In this document: in pieces, positions 54,291 through 63,191 of the stretch
Numbering within the stretch: the stretch's first letter is position 1
How the letters are laid out: every line of letters starts with the position of its first letter
From: JBCCTX01 sp964468435
GTDB lineage: Bacteria > Bacteroidota > Bacteroidia > J057
Direction: 5' to 3'
Assembly (NCBI GenBank): GCA_964468435.1
Contig: CAYXVE010000019.1
Span: 12,468 to 76,467, forward strand
DNA: 64,000 nt
Notes under the pieces: generated by a model
The model's database searches: none
The model's input: the letters and a program-made list of their open reading frames with translations, nothing else
What the model was told of the DNA's origin: nothing
Translations under genes and position numbers: made by a program

Positions 54291-54491
54291 ATGGTTCAGA
54301 AAAATCATAGACCAGATAGCGAGGAAATACTAACCGTTTACAAACTGAGAAACATTCAATCACATGCATTAACTGCGATTGAGTGTGTTTTATATGCTTT
54401 TTCGGATATGGATGATGATGAATTGACCGAATCTCAATTAAGAGCTCTGGAAAAATTATATGAAGTATATGCGAAAATCATAGAAGTCTAA
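54291..54491 (+). CDS. Small acidic protein of unknown function
   Basis: A 66-residue protein with an ATG start and balanced soluble composition (RPDSEEILTVYKLRNIQSHA, IECVLYAFSDMDDDELTESQ, LEKLYEVYAKIIEV). It is probably all-helical. The long upstream region and coding-like composition favour a real gene; no homologous family is recognised. Confidence 0.55.
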   Translation: MVQKNHRPDSEEILTVYKLRNIQSHALTAIECVLYAFSDMDDDELTESQLRALEKLYEVYAKIIEV

Positions 54492-54549
54492 AACCTAGTA
54501 TATCTCAATGGGTAGGCAGGCAAGGAACTGCTTGTGAGGGAAAGTTGTA

Positions 54550-55740
54550 TCAGAAGGATTCTCTGATATTCAGATAGAAGCCCGGACGCTGGGTACCTAA
54601 TGCAAAATCTATGCGGATATTTACATTTTCATCTCTGCTGATTAGGTACCTGATACCGAAACCCAAAGAGGTTTTTAGGTTATTCCACGTAGTACGGGCT
54701 AAATCGGGTGATACATTACCTGCCCCGGCGAATACTACACAACCCCAGCGTTGTCTGAAGGGGATCTCGCCTTGATTGAGCCATGTATCCCGGCCAAAAG
54801 GAATTCGCAATTCTGCTTGGGTAGCCCACATGGCGCGATCCCTGAATCGCCCCTCGAGATGACCTCTCATGATCTCATCGCCTCCTAGCAAAGCCATGTA
54901 TTCGAAAGGGGGATTTCCCCAGTTGTACTCTGTTAGGGTCTGGAGGGCTAGAATATATTTATGGGATAGCAAGGGGATATAATGTCTCAGATCCAATCTC
55001 AATTTGGAGTACTCAAACTCGCTACCCAGCCATCGAGGATATAGGGTAAATGCACCTCCCAAAAACGGACCACGAGTTGGATTGACTATATTTTCCCGCC
55101 GGTCCCACCTGGCCGTAAATCCCAGGCCCACCTTTCTGCCACCATTCCTGCCAGGTATTTCCTCATTGATCTTTAGCATGCCATTTTCATCTTTTTTTAC
55201 AATTCTTCCATTACTCACATCAAGTCTACCCCCCAGGAAGATAGATCTTGAAACTTGGGAATAATAATTTACCTCCAGTAGAGCAGTCTGAGTTGTATAG
55301 ATCTCCTCATCCTGATCAAGTGAATTGCTTCCAATTCCGTAAAACAGCAGAGGAAAGCGAATCCAGAATATCTGACCATCTACAATGTGCTTGTTTCCTG
55401 GAAAGGAAAACTCAAATGAACTCCGGATTTTGATTTGATTGCGAATGGTATAGCTCAATGGAAACCTCACGGCAGAAAGACGGGTTCCGACAGGGGCATT
55501 CCTGAATCTAAAAAAATATATACTGATTACTCCGAGGCGCAAAGAGGTCTCTGGAGAAGAGGTGATAATCGGCAACACCACAAATTTACCTGGCTTTTCT
55601 TCCTTTTTGTTGCCTTCTTCTTGTTTTTCCGAAAGAGAGTCTTGGGAAATAGAGTCTTGAGATAAGGCCCTGTAGCTGAAAAACGGCATCAGCAAGAGCA
55701 GCAGTATGGGTAATTTAGTGTTGCAGGACATGGGGAGCAT
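54550..55740 (-). CDS. Omp85-family (D15-like) outer-membrane protein
   Basis: A 396-residue protein with a signal peptide ending FFSYRALSQ, then a short charged segment and a beta-barrel of the bacterial surface antigen type. RWDRRENIVNPTRGPFLGGA, LALQTLTEYNWGNPPFEYMA, GGDEIMRGHLEGRFRDRAMW (VRGF/Y-like loop) and NVNIRIDFALGTQRPGFYLN are typical. No POTRA domains are visible, unlike TamL at 41422. It lies 59 bases downstream of the M15 peptidase gene on the same strand. The cargo is unknown. Confidence 0.87.
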   Translation of the reverse strand: MLPMSCNTKLPILLLLLMPFFSYRALSQDSISQDSLSEKQEEGNKKEEKPGKFVVLPIITSSPETSLRLGVISIYFFRFRNAPVGTRLSAVRFPLSYTIRNQIKIRSSFEFSFPGNKHIVDGQIFWIRFPLLFYGIGSNSLDQDEEIYTTQTALLEVNYYSQVSRSIFLGGRLDVSNGRIVKKDENGMLKINEEIPGRNGGRKVGLGFTARWDRRENIVNPTRGPFLGGAFTLYPRWLGSEFEYSKLRLDLRHYIPLLSHKYILALQTLTEYNWGNPPFEYMALLGGDEIMRGHLEGRFRDRAMWATQAELRIPFGRDTWLNQGEIPFRQRWGCVVFAGAGNVSPDLARTTWNNLKTSLGFGIRYLISRDENVNIRIDFALGTQRPGFYLNIRESF

Positions 55741-55799
55741 AATGTATGATATTGATCAACGGAAAATATGAATCTAAGATATGGAGTAGGATGTATCGA

Positions 55800-56417
55800 T
55801 CAGTGGCCATACAGTTTGTTGAGGCGCAGTTTATCGCGTTCAATCTCCCTTTTCCACTGTTGGTAAAAGTAGTAAGCGGCTTTTTTGCCTACATATCGCC
55901 AATGCCAAGGTTCGGGATGAATATCAGTAGAACTCCTGTAATAATAAGTCGGAATCCATCCTTTTTGAATTCCAAATTCGAGGAGCCACAAAAATGTACG
56001 GGAATCTTCATTTACATGGCCAAAATCTACAGCCGTGCCGATATGATGTTCTGAATAACCAGGAGCTTCAGCCGTGTGAGATCCCATGGAGCTGTAAATT
56101 TTTGCTTGATGCTGGTAGGACCTGTATGCGCTTCGAACCTCCAGGTGAATGTTGTAGAATGCTGCTTGATCGATGAGTGAATAAAGGGAGGGTTTGATTG
56201 CCTGGTATATTAATACTTCAATGATTTGTCCACTGCTGGAAACACCCTTGATGGGAGTCAAAGGAATGTTGGGGAGGTATTCAGTAAATTTACAGGATAC
56301 CCCAATCGGAAGTCCCACAAAGTCTGTCAATTTTTCTTGTGCATAGCTGTTCACTACCAGTATGAACTGAAAAAAAATATGCAATTGGGTATTCCGGGCA
56401 GATACAGGGAGTAGCAT
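55800..56417 (-). CDS. Secreted M15-family D-alanyl-D-alanine carboxypeptidase
   Basis: A 205-residue VanY-like peptidase with a probable signal sequence (FFQFILVVNSYAQ). The M15 zinc motifs are complete: GYSEHHIGTAVDFG (H-x6-D) and EPWHWRYVG, with the conserved VRSAYRSYQHQAKIYSSMGS strand before them. It cleaves the terminal D-Ala of peptidoglycan stems. It sits 39 bases after the receiver gene 56457-56810 on the same strand, so it may be read through from the signalling operon. Confidence 0.92.
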   Translation of the reverse strand: MLLPVSARNTQLHIFFQFILVVNSYAQEKLTDFVGLPIGVSCKFTEYLPNIPLTPIKGVSSSGQIIEVLIYQAIKPSLYSLIDQAAFYNIHLEVRSAYRSYQHQAKIYSSMGSHTAEAPGYSEHHIGTAVDFGHVNEDSRTFLWLLEFGIQKGWIPTYYYRSSTDIHPEPWHWRYVGKKAAYYFYQQWKREIERDKLRLNKLYGH

Positions 56418-56456
56418 GGATCAGAAATCTACTATAAGTTAATACTTTTTTTGCCA

Positions 56457-56810
56457 TTAGTACAACTCTTGAAATGCCCGTTGAATAGCCCGTTGAAGTT
56501 CTTGGGGACGAATGGGTTTAATAAATTTGGCCAGTATATTGTGATGGGAAACTGGAAGATCAGGGAAGTCGCTTGCAGATGTGCATATAATATTTATTTT
56601 AGGAGTCAATTGCTGGATAATTTCCACGCCGGAGACATGGGGGAGATTCATATCCAGCAGTATGAGATCAATATCTTCATTTTGCAAAACGCATAGTGCA
56701 TCTTTCCCGTTATCAACACTCTTCATGACCGTTAAGCCAGGAATCTTGCTACAGAGGCGTTCCAGTGACATTCGCATCATGAGATCATCATCGATGATTA
56801 GACATTTCAT
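56457..56810 (-). CDS. Single-domain response regulator
   Basis: A 117-residue CheY-like receiver: acidic pocket MKCLIIDDDLMM, phosphoacceptor Asp in LILLDMNLPHVSG, Ser/Thr in IICTSASDFP and Lys in KFIKPIRPQEL. No output domain is present, so it acts by phosphotransfer or protein binding. Its start overlaps the end of the receiver-HPt gene by 23 bases, and it closes the phosphorelay operon. Confidence 0.92.
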   Translation of the reverse strand: MKCLIIDDDLMMRMSLERLCSKIPGLTVMKSVDNGKDALCVLQNEDIDLILLDMNLPHVSGVEIIQQLTPKINIICTSASDFPDLPVSHHNILAKFIKPIRPQELQRAIQRAFQELY

Positions 56811-57513
56811 ATTCTTGGGTTAATAATTGTTTGGCTTGTTCTAATCCGATAGTCAGGCCACTGATCAGTAAGGAAACCATGGAAAGTGTTCGGTCCAGTT
56901 TATTTTTATGCTTAAAATTGTGTTCGATATGGTCCGCCCAGATACGCATTTGATGCATGCCCATCAATCTTAACTTTGATTTGAGTTTGTGTATCCAGTA
57001 TTCTGCTTCCTCGTAGTTTTCCTTATCCAGAGCTTGCTTAAGCGAGTTTAGGTTTTCGGGTACCTCTTCGATAAAAATTCTGATCATCTCGCTTTCAAAT
57101 TCTGTTTCTCCCTGAGATAGCTCTTTCAAATATGTTAAATCAAATTGGTACGTTTGAGTATTTATCTCGTTGAGAAATATGTAAATAATTCCTAAAAAGT
57201 CTTTTTTGTGCAAGGGTTTTGATATGTATGCTACAGCACCCGCTAACTCAAAGGATTTCCGCTCATGAGGTCTCAACGTTCCAGTTACCACGAGTACAGG
57301 CACATTGCCTGCCATGGAAATTATATCATGTGCTGAGCCATCACTGAGATGGTAATCTGTTATGATCAGCTCGTAGAGGTTGTCTTTCATCAGTTTTGAG
57401 GCATCCTTCACATAGTTAGTGATCGTGTAGGTGATATCCTCTACTTTCGACATGATCCTGCGGAAAGCCATCTGGTCTATCGTATCATCTTCTATATACA
57501 AAATGTTCCACAT
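56788..57513 (-). CDS. Receiver-HPt hybrid protein
   Basis: A 241-residue two-domain protein. Residues 1-120 are a receiver (NILYIEDDTIDQMAFRRIM, LIITDYHLSDGSAHD with the phosphoacceptor Asp, VLVVTGTLRPHERK, YISKPLHKKDF). Residues of about 130-230 are a histidine phosphotransfer domain with the active His near 174 in EYWIHKLKSKLRLMGM. It can relay phosphate between the upstream kinase/receiver and the downstream receiver. It overlaps the next gene by 23 bases. Confidence 0.9.
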   Translation of the reverse strand: MWNILYIEDDTIDQMAFRRIMSKVEDITYTITNYVKDASKLMKDNLYELIITDYHLSDGSAHDIISMAGNVPVLVVTGTLRPHERKSFELAGAVAYISKPLHKKDFLGIIYIFLNEINTQTYQFDLTYLKELSQGETEFESEMIRIFIEEVPENLNSLKQALDKENYEEAEYWIHKLKSKLRLMGMHQMRIWADHIEHNFKHKNKLDRTLSMVSLLISGLTIGLEQAKQLLTQEYEMSNHR

Positions 57514-57529
57514 ATCTCTGTTTGATTAA

Positions 57530-57967
57530 TCAATAAGAAAGTTCGCTGGTCTCCCAGTATAATTTGATTGACTTCATTACATCGATAAAACGGTTGTAAT
57601 CAAAGGATTTCAACATATACCCTGCAATGGAGAGCTTATAGCTTTCCAGTTTATCGTGATGATCTTCTGAAGTAGTCAGAACGACAACAGGAATAATTTT
57701 TAAGGAATCATCTCCTTTAATGATTCGCAAAAACTCCAGACCGTTCATTTTGGGCATATTCAAATCTAGCAAAATGATACCTGGCAGATTATTTCGATTG
57801 TTTTGTAGCCATTCCAGGGCCTCTTCGCCATTTTTGCAAAGAACAAGCGGATTGGTAACACATAGCTCTTTAAGGACCTTTTTGACAGTCATAGCATCTA
57901 CCAGGTCGTCTTCTACGAGTAATATAGGTTTGAGGTCTTTCATTATGAAAGGATTATTTTTTTGCAT
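57530..57967 (-). CDS. Single-domain response regulator (Rcp1-like)
   Basis: A 145-residue receiver with LKPILLVEDDLVDAMTVKKV, phosphoacceptor Asp in IILLDLNMPKMNGLEFLR, VVLTTSEDHHDKLESYKL and a lysine in GYMLKSFDYNRF. It resembles the Rcp1-type receivers next to PAS or phytochrome kinases. The ATG at 57967 abuts the kinase stop (TAAATG), suggesting coupling; an ATG eight codons later is an alternative start. Confidence 0.92.
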   Translation of the reverse strand: MQKNNPFIMKDLKPILLVEDDLVDAMTVKKVLKELCVTNPLVLCKNGEEALEWLQNNRNNLPGIILLDLNMPKMNGLEFLRIIKGDDSLKIIPVVVLTTSEDHHDKLESYKLSIAGYMLKSFDYNRFIDVMKSIKLYWETSELSY

Positions 57968-60025
57968 TTAGATATCGAGATTTAATTTAGGAATATGAGG
58001 AACAGTAAAATAAAAACAGCTTCCTTGACCCAGTTCTGATTCTACCCAGACTTTGCCGTCAAAGAGATTGACAATCTTTTTGACGATTGAAAGTCCTACA
58101 CCGGTAGCTTCTACTTCATCTCTGGGGCGAAGGGTCTGGAATATGCGAAAGATCTTTTCGTGATATTTAGGAGATATACCCGGGCCATTGTCTTTGACCC
58201 AGAATGTGTATTGGTGTAATCCCTTGAAAAATCCGATTTCGACGCGGCCATTTTCTTTGTCGTTGTACTTGATGGCATTGCTCACTAGGTTCTGAACTAC
58301 CTGCTGGAAACTGATCTTGTTATATTTGATTACAGGGAGATGTTCAGGAATAGATATTGTTACTTGATTACTATTATTATTAATCAGATCAATAATCTCC
58401 AGCACAGTCTGGTGAGTGTCTAGTTCATATATTTCAGTATTAACCCTACCAATCCGCGAGTAATTGAGTATTCCCGTGATCAGCTCACTCATCCTGTTGA
58501 CACGTCCCCTCAATAGAGTAAGCTGTTGTTTACCATCCTCATCAAATTGATCTTCGTAGTCATCTGCTATCCAGTGGGCAAGTGAACTGATGGCACGTAA
58601 TGGTGCTTTAAGGTCGTGAGACACGACATAGGCAAAGTCTTTGAGCTCGCTATTAGCTCCAGCAAGTTGTTTGAGCAGGTTCTCTCGTTTCTCTTCAGCA
58701 CGCTTGCGTTCGGTGATATCCCGGATAAATGCACTAAAAAAGTGCTCATCATCCAGTTTGATCGGTATGATGGTCAACTCGATCGGGAATTCCATTCCCT
58801 GGCGGTTCATAGCCGTGATCTCCAGGCGTTGGTTCAGGGCGGGACCTTCATCTGTTTCTAGATAATGATGAAACCCATTGTGATGTGCCTCGCGGAATTG
58901 AGGGGGTATAATGGTTTCTGCCAGGGAAAGTCCCTGCATTTCCTCCTGAGACCAGCCAAAGATCATTTCTGCTCGGGAATTCCATTCTGTTACCATACCT
59001 TTCTGGTTGATCACAACCACTGCATCCAGAGCAGAATTGATGATAGCGCGTATTTTGGCCTCACTGGCTCTAAGAGATTTTTCTGCCTTTTTCTGCTCCG
59101 TAATGTCGTTGATCACGTTGATCGTGCCAATGATGGAGCCATCGGCACTGCGATAAGGAGAAGCATGGATCATAGACCACCATGTCGTGTCATTTGGTTT
59201 TTTCTGCTTAAATGTGAGGGTATCGCTTTTACCCTGTAATCTTTCTGTTATATGAGTTGGGATATGCTCCCATTCAGATTCTGGGGTAAACAGCTTATGT
59301 GCAAAAGCTCCTATGAGATGGTCCCTTGAATGTCCTGATATAATAGATATTTGACGGTTGGCATATATGATGCGATCCTCCAGGTCAGTTACGATGATGC
59401 CTTCATTGATGTTTTCCACCACAGTCTGATATTGGTTCAAATTTTCGGCTAGCATCTTGGACATCGTGTGCTCTTGTATCGGAATAGTGGGTACAGCCGG
59501 GGGAGCAAGTAATGCAGACAGGTTGAAGTGTAGTTTCTCGATGATAGGCAAAAGCTCTTTCAACTCTTCAGGTAGTATGGTATCTAGTTTGGCGTTGCGA
59601 TAGAGCTTTAAAAAACCCATGTCGCCGATCTTCATTAGACCATAGCTTCCCTGTGTGATATCGTATTCATGTACGAATAAATCAAATTGTCCGTCTCGGT
59701 CTGTCGTGGTTGTATACATTTGATTACTGAGCTGATGTAGCATCATATTGGCGGGAGCAATGGATAGGTGGGGTATACTTTTTTCTGGTTTTTCGGCAAA
59801 CAGATAAAAATGCTCAGCAGGTTGATCTTTTGAATGGTGATGGATATAACATCCCTTGAGCCATATGGAAGCATAACTAAGTCCTGCTTTTTTTTGCAGG
59901 GTCTTTAAAAAGGAGTTACAATTTTCATATGCACTGCGACTGATCCCTATGGACTGCATTAATTCAAACAAAACCCTGAAATTACCAGAACAAAGTTTAC
60001 GTGTTTCGAATCGGTCTTTTACCAT
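57968..60025 (-). CDS. PAS-domain sensor histidine kinase
   Basis: A 685-residue cytoplasmic kinase without membrane segments. Residues 20-190 look like a GAF-type sensor (KKAGLSYASIWLKGCYIHHH, GSYGLMKIGDMGFLKLYRNA). Two PAS/PAC units follow (about 205-320 with NINEGIIVTDLEDRIIYANR; about 330-450 with NSALDAVVVINQKGMVTEWN). The HisKA box YVVSHDLKAPLRAISSLAHW carries the phospho-His near 467. The HATPase has NLVSNAIKYND, VKDNGPGISP and GVGLSIVKKIV. It heads an operon with three receiver-containing proteins. The input signal is unknown. Confidence 0.95.
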   Translation of the reverse strand: MVKDRFETRKLCSGNFRVLFELMQSIGISRSAYENCNSFLKTLQKKAGLSYASIWLKGCYIHHHSKDQPAEHFYLFAEKPEKSIPHLSIAPANMMLHQLSNQMYTTTTDRDGQFDLFVHEYDITQGSYGLMKIGDMGFLKLYRNAKLDTILPEELKELLPIIEKLHFNLSALLAPPAVPTIPIQEHTMSKMLAENLNQYQTVVENINEGIIVTDLEDRIIYANRQISIISGHSRDHLIGAFAHKLFTPESEWEHIPTHITERLQGKSDTLTFKQKKPNDTTWWSMIHASPYRSADGSIIGTINVINDITEQKKAEKSLRASEAKIRAIINSALDAVVVINQKGMVTEWNSRAEMIFGWSQEEMQGLSLAETIIPPQFREAHHNGFHHYLETDEGPALNQRLEITAMNRQGMEFPIELTIIPIKLDDEHFFSAFIRDITERKRAEEKRENLLKQLAGANSELKDFAYVVSHDLKAPLRAISSLAHWIADDYEDQFDEDGKQQLTLLRGRVNRMSELITGILNYSRIGRVNTEIYELDTHQTVLEIIDLINNNSNQVTISIPEHLPVIKYNKISFQQVVQNLVSNAIKYNDKENGRVEIGFFKGLHQYTFWVKDNGPGISPKYHEKIFRIFQTLRPRDEVEATGVGLSIVKKIVNLFDGKVWVESELGQGSCFYFTVPHIPKLNLDI

Positions 60026-60437
60026 GTGTAGCGCATGTAATAATTATAATCAAAATTAAATAAAAAATGTTTATTATAAAAATAGTATTTTTTTATAATT
60101 AAAAAATAATAAATCTCGTGCTTTCCTATTCTGCTATACACATGATAAATAGCCTGTTGTATTATCTGACTTAGTTCAGATGATTGGCTTGCTACAGCAG
60201 GCTTTTAGCTCTGGAATGAAATAAAAGGGTTGAATAGGGAAAGGGGAGTGAAAGAAGCGATCCTGTTTTATATGGGGATTCGAAAACGCCGCGGATCTTT
60301 GTATTCTAGGGAATAGTATATTATAAATAATTTGAAATTGAAAAGAATGTTAAGCTGAGAGCAGGAGTTGATAGCCTAAGCAATGTTCAGGAATTGGGAA
60401 AAAGGGGCATGCAAGACGAAAGAGCGCATAGCTCGGA
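60026..60437. other. Intergenic region with structured hairpin
   Basis: No ORF of substance. The stretch is AT-rich near the kinase start and contains a two-level hairpin at 60151-60203, annotated separately. The remainder holds nothing I recognise. Confidence 0.4.
60151..60203. repeat. Long inverted repeat enclosing a second small hairpin
   Basis: AGCCTGTTGTA (60151-60161) pairs with TACAGCAGGCT (60193-60203), eleven positions with one G-T wobble. The loop itself contains TCTGA-CTTAGT-TCAGA (60165-60180). It could act as a terminator for 60438-60821 or as a leader structure for the kinase operon. Confidence 0.4.
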
Positions 60438-60821
60438 TCACTTTTTGATGCGTTGCAATAACATGGAAACCTGATCATTGGATAATCTCAGTCCATAGGA
60501 AGTGCGTTCGATCTTCCATTGCGTAGACTGCCCATCAGGTTTGATAACCGTGAGAATATTACCGGACATTTCCCAGCGCTGTAGACTTGCATGTCCTCCC
60601 GAATGGGATCCAATGATTGTATGGAAGATGATATATCCCTCTTCTCGTATCTCTACTTTCTGATGTACAGGATCCATAGCTTTGTCAAGTCCTGAATAGT
60701 CATCGTATTGGGACATGTTATGATAGTATCCCAAAATATCAGTATCTGTGAGATCTGCAGGTTGGTTGTTTGGTTCATTGCAGGCGACTAACAAGGTTAA
60801 TAAATAGATAAACTTTCTCAT
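60438..60821 (-). CDS. Small predicted lipoprotein
   Basis: A 127-residue protein with a short lipoprotein signal ending LLTLLVACNE. The mature sequence (TDILGYYHNMSQYDDYSGLD, SLQRWEMSGNILTVIKPDGQ) has the alternating pattern of a small lipocalin-like or DUF-type beta-barrel, but no family is recognised. It appears monocistronic. Confidence 0.72.
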   Translation of the reverse strand: MRKFIYLLTLLVACNEPNNQPADLTDTDILGYYHNMSQYDDYSGLDKAMDPVHQKVEIREEGYIIFHTIIGSHSGGHASLQRWEMSGNILTVIKPDGQSTQWKIERTSYGLRLSNDQVSMLLQRIKK

Positions 60822-61066
60822 AACCTTTTTTCATAAAACGAATCTTCGGTTAGGAAATTATACTTTTCCGGTATAATAGTGAATAGTGGCTGGGATATGT
60901 TGCGCTTAAGATATTATAAAGTTAATAAAGCGTAGATATATAATATATATACTTATGATAAGTATAAATTTGTATATTTATTATAATGTATATTACGAAT
61001 ATGTTCAAAAAATGTTTGAGAATGGCGGATGAATTATAGGTAATGAAGCGGGCAATTTTGGCATGA

Positions 61067-61354
61067 TTATCCAAAAAAGTCCCTTTTCTTTCTTACCACT
61101 AACCTGTTCATCAATACATCGATCACGATGATAGGCTCGTTTTTTTCGATGGGAATGCTTTTACTCAGCGCTTCATGGATTTCTCCTTCTACCTCTACAT
61201 AACCACAATATTTGATTTTGGTAATTGCCACTCCCTCAGATCCGATTAAGCTCTTGAGAAAATCATTCCGTCCTTTGAAATAGATTAAGGATACAAAATA
61301 CATTGCAAACAAATGGAACAAACATGTTAACGATTGAAATTTAGCAGTTTTCAT
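61067..61354 (-). CDS. NfeD-like C-terminal OB-fold protein with one membrane segment
   Basis: A 95-residue protein from the ATG at 61352-61354; the frame is open to 61411. A hydrophobic segment (CLFHLFAMYFVSLIYF) precedes an NfeD C-terminal OB domain: GSEGVAITKIKYCGYVEVEG then KNEPIIVIDVLMNRLVVRKK. Normal NfeD proteins have several membrane helices and partner with a flotillin-like gene; neither is present here. It is either a minimal member or a truncated copy. Confidence 0.65.
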   Translation of the reverse strand: MKTAKFQSLTCLFHLFAMYFVSLIYFKGRNDFLKSLIGSEGVAITKIKYCGYVEVEGEIHEALSKSIPIEKNEPIIVIDVLMNRLVVRKKRDFFG

Positions 61355-61495
61355 ATTTAGTATTTGTTTAATGATACCTTTAAAACTGTTTTTTAGCGAT
61401 TGGTGTTGCAATAGCGGATACTATGGATCATCAATACAACAACTGGACTTGAAATGCTATTGGATATCCAGATCTGTATATGTATCTGGAAAAGA

Positions 61496-61527
61496 TTTGG
61501 AGTTTTTCTGGATTTCTGATAGTTTTA
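61496..61527 (+). promoter_or_regulatory. Putative promoter of gene 61569-63017
   Basis: TTTG at 61496-61499 and TAGTTTTA at 61520-61527 with a 20-base spacer fit the Bacteroidota consensus at all but the last position; the boxes end 41 bases before the ATG. Confidence 0.5.
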
Positions 61528-61568
61528 AAGCTTAGTTATTCAGCTATTACAAAATATATCAGTATTTA

Positions 61569-63017
61569 ATGAAAGTGATTGAGTTTTCCAGTATCTGGAC
61601 ACTGGTACTAAGGGTGTATGATGCTTCTGGAAAGTCATACCTATACCGGGACAATAAATCTATATATTTTGGAAAAGAGCAACCAGTTAATCCAGGCGAA
61701 AAAATTTCTCTGAGAGAGCATATCGAGGAACTTGTTGGGAAAACAATATCTGGATCTACTTTATATCAAAATTATCATAATGTTGTAATTAAATATCTCA
61801 ACGGCGAAGAAGAAGATACGAGTATCGATCCTCAAAAGCTGGATATCCTTCAGACCTATATCCAGAAGGGAATTGAATTGTATGATTTGAAAATTCCGCA
61901 GTACTTAGTCAAGGAAAAAACCAGGACTCAGAGGCCTGTTTCAGCCAAGCTCAATCTTTTTGCCAACACGCATTGGTATATATATCAGTATGATGAATAC
62001 AAAATTATGGAGCGTACTTTTGGGCAAAGGCAAAGAGTTACCAGGATATGGGGAATCAGTCAGTCGGTATTGCGAATCGATGAACATCTCGGTGCAGAAA
62101 TTGAAACCGATAAACGTACTAGTCCCGAAGAAATCAGAAACTCAGACTATACAGGTATAGTTTCTCTGGATGAAAATGCGATCCTTGAACTGGTATTTAA
62201 GACTAAAAAGACAGATGAAAACAAGTTGCATATCAAGACCATTATTAACAGGGGTAGCTTATTTCCATTATCACTGGGATCTTATCTAAGTGCTGATCAT
62301 GAAGGTTATCTTAAAGCTGGTACGGTAGTAATGGAGCAGTTGAGAGACGACCAGATCACAAATGCTGAACCTAAATTTTATCAGGGTAATTCGAAAGAGT
62401 ATATGGAACTTGATACCTATATACGAGATTACTTAAAAGATAAACAGTATAATTACATCAAAATCCCAACTGGAATTTCTGCTAAACCTGATTTATTTGA
62501 GTGGTTAAGTAACAAACAAAAAGAACGCCTTAAGCAGCCAGATAAATATCAAAATTATCTTTATGATGTATTCATCGCTGCTCCAGGGTCAACGCTTACC
62601 ATGGATCAATTCAAGGAATTGAATGATGTTGTGAAAAAAATTGAAAAGACATTGCAGGAACATCGGTATTTAGACAGGGTATTTCATAACTCACTCCAAT
62701 ACGATGATCAGAGACTCATCTGGGAGCAGTCTGAAGTGCTGAAAAACCAAGTATTAAGTAATATTGAATCCAGTAGGTATTTTATGTTGATCTATCCGGA
62801 GCGGGTAGTTTCCAGCTCATTAGTGGAAACTGGTTGGGCTTTAGGTTCTTATAAGCCTACTATCATCTTTCATAGAAAGGGAAATGAGTTGCCTTCTATT
62901 CTTAAGAAGCACAATCTGATACAGAACATGGTTTCAATAAAAGTGATTGAGTTTGTTGATTACAATGATATTATAACCTGTGTCAAAACTCAACATGATC
63001 TGTTTGACTGGAGTTAA
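61569..63017 (+). CDS. Putative sensor-effector protein with C-terminal deoxyribosyltransferase/TIR-like domain
   Basis: A 482-residue soluble protein. The C-terminal 150 residues start with a Rossmann-like strand YDVFIAAPG (332-340), continue with helix LNDVVKKIEKTLQEHRYLDR, strand RYFMLIYPERV and then SSSLVETGWALGSYKPTIIF, where Glu420 sits as the catalytic Glu does in nucleoside 2-deoxyribosyltransferase-like and TIR-like NAD-cleaving domains. The middle (about 130-260, THWYIYQYDE, SDYTGIVSLDENAILELVFK, SLGSYLSADHEGYLKAGTVV) resembles beta-rich sensor domains I have seen fused to such effectors. The N-terminal 120 residues are unassigned. A self-contained defence protein is plausible but inferred. 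A nuclease homologue follows. Confidence 0.7.
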   Translation: MKVIEFSSIWTLVLRVYDASGKSYLYRDNKSIYFGKEQPVNPGEKISLREHIEELVGKTISGSTLYQNYHNVVIKYLNGEEEDTSIDPQKLDILQTYIQKGIELYDLKIPQYLVKEKTRTQRPVSAKLNLFANTHWYIYQYDEYKIMERTFGQRQRVTRIWGISQSVLRIDEHLGAEIETDKRTSPEEIRNSDYTGIVSLDENAILELVFKTKKTDENKLHIKTIINRGSLFPLSLGSYLSADHEGYLKAGTVVMEQLRDDQITNAEPKFYQGNSKEYMELDTYIRDYLKDKQYNYIKIPTGISAKPDLFEWLSNKQKERLKQPDKYQNYLYDVFIAAPGSTLTMDQFKELNDVVKKIEKTLQEHRYLDRVFHNSLQYDDQRLIWEQSEVLKNQVLSNIESSRYFMLIYPERVVSSSLVETGWALGSYKPTIIFHRKGNELPSILKKHNLIQNMVSIKVIEFVDYNDIITCVKTQHDLFDWS

Positions 63018-63191
63018 TTACTCAGTAGTGCGCTTTTTTATCTGTGATGTATCCGTTGGTATAGGTTGTTGATCTTTTGACATCTATAAAAATGATGGCT
63101 GTTACAGAAATCAACAAATCCGCAATTGGATTGTTACACTTATTTTAATATTCCCTATATTAGAAGCAATTATAACTCTTGTACCTGATAC

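Noticed and set aside
55746..56054. 102-codon plus-strand ORF
   Set aside because: Antisense to the M15 peptidase gene, which has complete zinc motifs.
61569..63017. KVIEF near the N-terminus and again near residue 458 of the 482-residue protein
   Set aside because: A five-residue match without flanking similarity; treated as chance and not as a repeat.
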